Shown here: positions 61,472 to 64,000 of the stretch, piece by piece
Numbering within the stretch: position 1 is the stretch's first letter
How the letters are laid out: the number at the start of each line of letters is the position of its first letter
Assembly: GCF_030271515.1 (NCBI RefSeq)
Contig: NZ_JASCXI010000003.1
Location: 124,001 to 188,000, forward strand
Direction: 5' to 3'
Length of the DNA stretch: 64,000 nucleotides
Origin: Erythrobacter oryzae
GTDB taxonomy: Bacteria; Pseudomonadota; Alphaproteobacteria; Sphingomonadales; Sphingomonadaceae
Made by a program: the position numbers and the translations under genes
Notes under the pieces: generated by a model
Seen by the model: only the letters and a program-made list of their open reading frames with translations
Told to the model about the DNA's origin: nothing
The model's database searches: none

Positions 61472-61810
61472 TGCCGGATCATCCTCAATCAATAGTCTCG
61501 GGCCCGCTCTATAGTGGCAAGCCCCCTTGCGGCAAGCACGAAGGCGTTTTGCCCCGGCGCCCGGCCCGCCCGCCGGCACAAGCGCCCTGCGGGCTTTACC
61601 GGGGCTGAATTGCAAGGGCGCGCAAGGCTTTCTGTGTGCATGGTGCCACAGGTCGGCAAGGAATCCGGCCCGATCAAGGCAAGATCATTGCAAGCCCTTG
61701 ACCAAGGCCTACACATGTTTGTGGAAAGCGGTGCGACTCATCCAGTGTTAAGGTCGCATCTGCTTGGGCTGCTATCGAAGCGGCACGGTAACGGGACGAA
61801 GAATCGAAAA
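61472..61810. other. 339-bp divergent intergenic region
   Basis: It must hold promoters for the DUF3576-leuS operon and the gene at 61811. I see TTGACC around 61697 without a matching -10, a C/G-rich hairpin-prone stretch at 61555-61605, and no credible ORF, RNA gene or repeat. Confidence 0.5.
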
Positions 61811-62608
61811 ATGGCACGCAAGGTGGACAGGTTGGCAAACGGGGCGCGGGCGCAACGCTCGCTGTCGCTGCTTGCCCTGTCCGGCGCGCTTGCGCTGGCC
61901 TTGCCCAGCGCCGGTCTGGCGCTTGCGGGCAAGTTCGCGCCCGGGCAGACCGCCGCGCTGTCTGCCGCGATCACCGATGCCGGGCGCGATGCGCTGGGCC
62001 TCGGGAGCTTCACCCCCGCCTCGGTGGACCCCGAACTCGCCGCCCGCGTCGCCGACAAGGCCCGCGCGCGCGGCGTGCATTTCACCCCCGCCAGCGCCCC
62101 GCCGATCAGCGGCCAGCGCACGGTGACCGTCGCGGTGCGCGTGGATGACGACACGGTGCGCGCGATCTCGGTGCGCAAGGCCCTGGATGCGGTCCCGGGC
62201 CGCGGCACCGCCGCGCTCGCCGGGCTCGACGCCAGCAAGTTCCAGCTCGGCGCGGCGCGCGGCTACAAGAGCTTCGCGCGCACGGTCGACCTTTCGGCCA
62301 ATGTCCAGAAGCTGGCTCTGCCCGATCTCGCGCAGTTCGAGCCTTCGCGCCCCAAGGCCGAGCAAAAGCCCTCGCGCCTCCAGCCGCGGATCGAGCTTGA
62401 AGACCGCCAGATCGCGGGCCGCTCGCCCAACACGCTCGATTCGACCGCGGCGCAGACCGTGGGCGTGGGCGGCAGCTTCCGCCTCTCGCCCAACCTCAAC
62501 GTGACCGCGGGCGTGCGCTACTCGCAGGAGCGCGAACGGCTCGATCCGCTGACCAATTCGGTGCAGGACAGTCAGGCGGTCTACGTCGGCACGCAAATCA
62601 AATTCTAA
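61811..62608 (+). CDS. Secreted protein with barrel-like C-terminal tail, upstream of phbB
   Basis: I do not recognise a named family. The 265-aa protein has a twin-basic signal region and cleavage near AGLALAGK (~40). A helical, Ala-rich section with LAARVADKARARG and VTVAVRVDDDTV follows. The last ~55 residues, GVGGSFRLSPNLNVTAGVRYS...AVYVGTQIKF, alternate like three or four barrel strands and end in Phe. It could be an outer-membrane or trimeric surface protein, or a fragment-like adaptor. phbB is 123 bp downstream, but no functional link is shown. Confidence 0.65.
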   Translation: MARKVDRLANGARAQRSLSLLALSGALALALPSAGLALAGKFAPGQTAALSAAITDAGRDALGLGSFTPASVDPELAARVADKARARGVHFTPASAPPISGQRTVTVAVRVDDDTVRAISVRKALDAVPGRGTAALAGLDASKFQLGAARGYKSFARTVDLSANVQKLALPDLAQFEPSRPKAEQKPSRLQPRIELEDRQIAGRSPNTLDSTAAQTVGVGGSFRLSPNLNVTAGVRYSQERERLDPLTNSVQDSQAVYVGTQIKF

Positions 62609-62731
62609 GCCGCGACCGCGCCTGACACGCGCGCGCCAAGCCCTTCCCATCGCATAGCTATTCCCCGCTTTCCCTAGCGGAATGCGCCCGCTAGGTTGCG
62701 CCCCGAGGGACATCGCGAAAGGGGAATTGCC

Positions 62732-63454
62732 ATGGGCCGGGTAGCCATCGTCACCGGGGGAACGCGCGGAATCGGGGAGGCGATCTGCAAGCGGCTCCAG
62801 CGTCAGGGGCACACGGTCATCGCCAACTATGCCGGCAATGACGAAAAGGCGCGGGCCTTCTCGGAGGCAACCGGCATCCCCGCAAGGCGCTGGGATGTGG
62901 GCGATTACGAGGCGACCCAGGCCGGATGCGCCGCCGTCGCCGAGGAGTTCGGCCCGATCGACATCGTCGTCAACAACGCCGGCATCACCCGCGACGGCAC
63001 GCTCCACAAGATGAGCTTCGAGGACTGGAACGATGTCATGCGCATCAACCTCGGCGGGTGCTTCAACATGGCCAAGGCGACCTTCCCCGGCATGCGCGAG
63101 CGCGGGTGGGGGCGGATCGTCAACATCGGCTCGATCAACGGGCAGGCGGGGCAATACGGCCAGGTCAACTATGCCGCCGCCAAGAGCGGCATCCACGGCT
63201 TCACCAAGGCCTTGGCGCAGGAGGGCGCGAAGTTCGGGGTGACGGTCAACGCGATCGCGCCGGGCTATATCGACACCGACATGGTCGCCGCCGTCCCCGC
63301 CCCGGTGCTCGAGAAGATCGTCGCCAAGATCCCGGTCGGGCGCTTGGGCATGGCCGAGGAGATCGCGCGCGGGGTGGCGTTCCTGACGAGCGAGAACGGC
63401 GGTTTCATGACCGGCTCGACCATGAGCATCAACGGCGGCCAGCATATGTACTAG
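62732..63454 (+). CDS. phbB: Acetoacetyl-CoA reductase
   Basis: The 240-aa short-chain dehydrogenase has the NADPH motif TGGTRGIGEAIC, NNAGITRDGTLHKM, INGQAGQYGQVNYAAAKSG (Tyr147, Lys151) and PGYIDTDMV, the pattern of PhbB. It reduces acetoacetyl-CoA to (R)-3-hydroxybutyryl-CoA for PHB synthesis. GGGGAA precedes the ATG. The thiolase and synthase partners are not adjacent; the thiolase at 36673 belongs to a different operon. Confidence 0.93.
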   Translation: MGRVAIVTGGTRGIGEAICKRLQRQGHTVIANYAGNDEKARAFSEATGIPARRWDVGDYEATQAGCAAVAEEFGPIDIVVNNAGITRDGTLHKMSFEDWNDVMRINLGGCFNMAKATFPGMRERGWGRIVNIGSINGQAGQYGQVNYAAAKSGIHGFTKALAQEGAKFGVTVNAIAPGYIDTDMVAAVPAPVLEKIVAKIPVGRLGMAEEIARGVAFLTSENGGFMTGSTMSINGGQHMY

Positions 63455-63552
63455 CAAGGGCAGGCGAGCAGCGAAGCTGCGAGCCGGCGCCGAAGGCGGC
63501 CCGCCGCGCGGCCAGCGGGTCGGCGGCGAAGCCCGCCGATCCCGTCTGACGT

Positions 63553-63643
63553 CAGCCTGCGGCTTTGCCGCAGGCCCCTCGCCGAACCCATCTGACCCCC
63601 GCCTTCGCGGGGGCAGGCAGCCTGCGGCTTCGCCGCAGGCCCC
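63553..63643. repeat. Short palindrome repeated twice
   Basis: CAGCCTGCGGCTTyGCCGCAGGCCCC occurs at 63553-63578 and 63618-63643, each a hairpin CCTGCGGC/GCCGCAGG. They lie in the 262-bp gap between phbB and the last gene, together with further GC palindromes and no ORF that I can support. Confidence 0.6.
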
Positions 63644-63716
63644 CTCAGCCCCCTCACCCCGCACCCTTGCCAGAGGCCACTTCCCCGCTAAACTCCCGCC
63701 AGACAGGGGGCACCAC

Positions 63717-64000
63717 ATGGCACTGACCGAAGCACAACGCGACCTCCGCCGCGCCCATGTGAATGGCGGCGCCGGCGTCATCGTCTCCGGCCTCGCCTGG
63801 CTTGCGGCGGGGGCGACCTTCCTCGCTGCCGGGCCCAAGCCTGCCTTCGTCACCCTGTTCATCTGCGGCCTCGCCATCGCCCCGGTGGCGCAGCTGGTGG
63901 GCAAGTTCGTCTTCAAGGCCCCGCCGTCAGGCCCCGGCAAAAAGCTCGAGTGGATCGCGATCGCGACCGTGCCGGTGCTGCTGGCGGGGTTCTTCTTCGG
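63717..64000 (+). CDS. Multi-pass membrane protein, 5' part (runs off window)
   Basis: ATG 63717 opens a frame that stays open to the last base (94 complete codons). It begins MALTEAQRDLRRAHVNGGAG, then a hydrophobic helix VIVSGLAWLAAGATFLAA, a second one AFVTLFICGLAIAPVAQLVG, a charged loop, and a third, IAIATVPVLLAGFFF. The opening and topology resemble a small uncharacterised membrane family (perhaps DUF7010), which I cannot confirm. It is too short to say more. Confidence 0.7.
   Translation, partial: MALTEAQRDLRRAHVNGGAGVIVSGLAWLAAGATFLAAGPKPAFVTLFICGLAIAPVAQLVGKFVFKAPPSGPGKKLEWIAIATVPVLLAGFFF

Noticed and set aside
58616..61495. 959-aa open frame antisense to leuS
   Set aside because: LeuS on the other strand has all motifs and normal length; the antisense product has no recognisable domain and an Arg/His-heavy shadow composition.

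Overview
The window reads as one continuous chromosomal segment of a G+C-rich alphaproteobacterium. The most likely group is the Sphingomonadales, Erythrobacteraceae-like. The grounds are two TonB-dependent receptors in the first 7.3 kb, the order RNase D-lptC-lptA and leuS-lptE-holA, a polyhydroxybutyrate gene pair, dense packing with many 1-8 bp start/stop overlaps, and GTG starts used freely. This placement is inferred from gene content and style; no rRNA, tRNA, phage or plasmid gene was seen. The first and last genes run off the ends.

Layout. 1-4.6 kb: end of a TonB receptor, a PLP-homeostasis protein divergent from a thiamine-phosphate-synthase-like gene, then a 61-aa stand-alone FtsK gamma-like domain just before ftsK. 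4.6-10.5 kb: a 142-bp repeat, a full TonB receptor, and a tight three-gene unit (predicted outer-membrane barrel, 7TM protein, ATP-grasp ligase). This unit is the best candidate for a little-described envelope system. 10.5-15.3 kb: a GDYXXLXY/DUF2157 pair, a PstS-like phosphate-binding lipoprotein with a Pho-box-like site, and a membrane diguanylate cyclase. 15.3-26.9 kb: housekeeping peptidases, a HerA-like ATPase, the operon pabBC-rluA-arfB, rpmG and lolA. 26.9-27.45 kb: a non-coding island with a candidate structured RNA and dense palindromes. 27.4-34.1 kb: alkaline phosphatase, xthA, a RibA with a degenerate RibB half, an acetyltransferase, a 266-bp MITE, a Sel1 protein, a beta-helix protein and two small lipoproteins. 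34.1-38.7 kb: an acyl-CoA operon (dehydrogenase, class III CoA-transferase, thiolase, hydratase). 38.8-44.2 kb: PPK2, phenylalanine hydroxylase, a YeaQ-like stress protein, UppP and an M13 peptidase. 44.3-53.1 kb: an MsbA-like exporter, PHB depolymerase, a serine hydrolase, a GMC oxidoreductase, and ung with an enoyl-CoA hydratase-like gene. 53.1-61.5 kb: RNase D, LptC, LptA, a polyprenyl glycosylphosphotransferase, holA, lptE, leuS and a DUF3576 lipoprotein. 61.8-64 kb: a secreted protein with a barrel-like tail, phbB, and a partial membrane protein.

How the genes fit together. Several recurring themes are outer-envelope assembly (LolA, LptA, LptC, LptE, UppP, sugar transferase), phosphate acquisition (PstS, PhoA, both with Pho-box-like repeats; PPK2 as a polyphosphate enzyme) and carbon storage (PhbB, PhaZ, the latter behind a perfect palindrome of the PhaR type). 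Intergenic space carries at least three families of palindromic repeats, mostly just behind stop codons, and one non-autonomous transposon. Large open frames antisense to ftsK, leuS and others are shadows of high G+C coding sequence and were left out.
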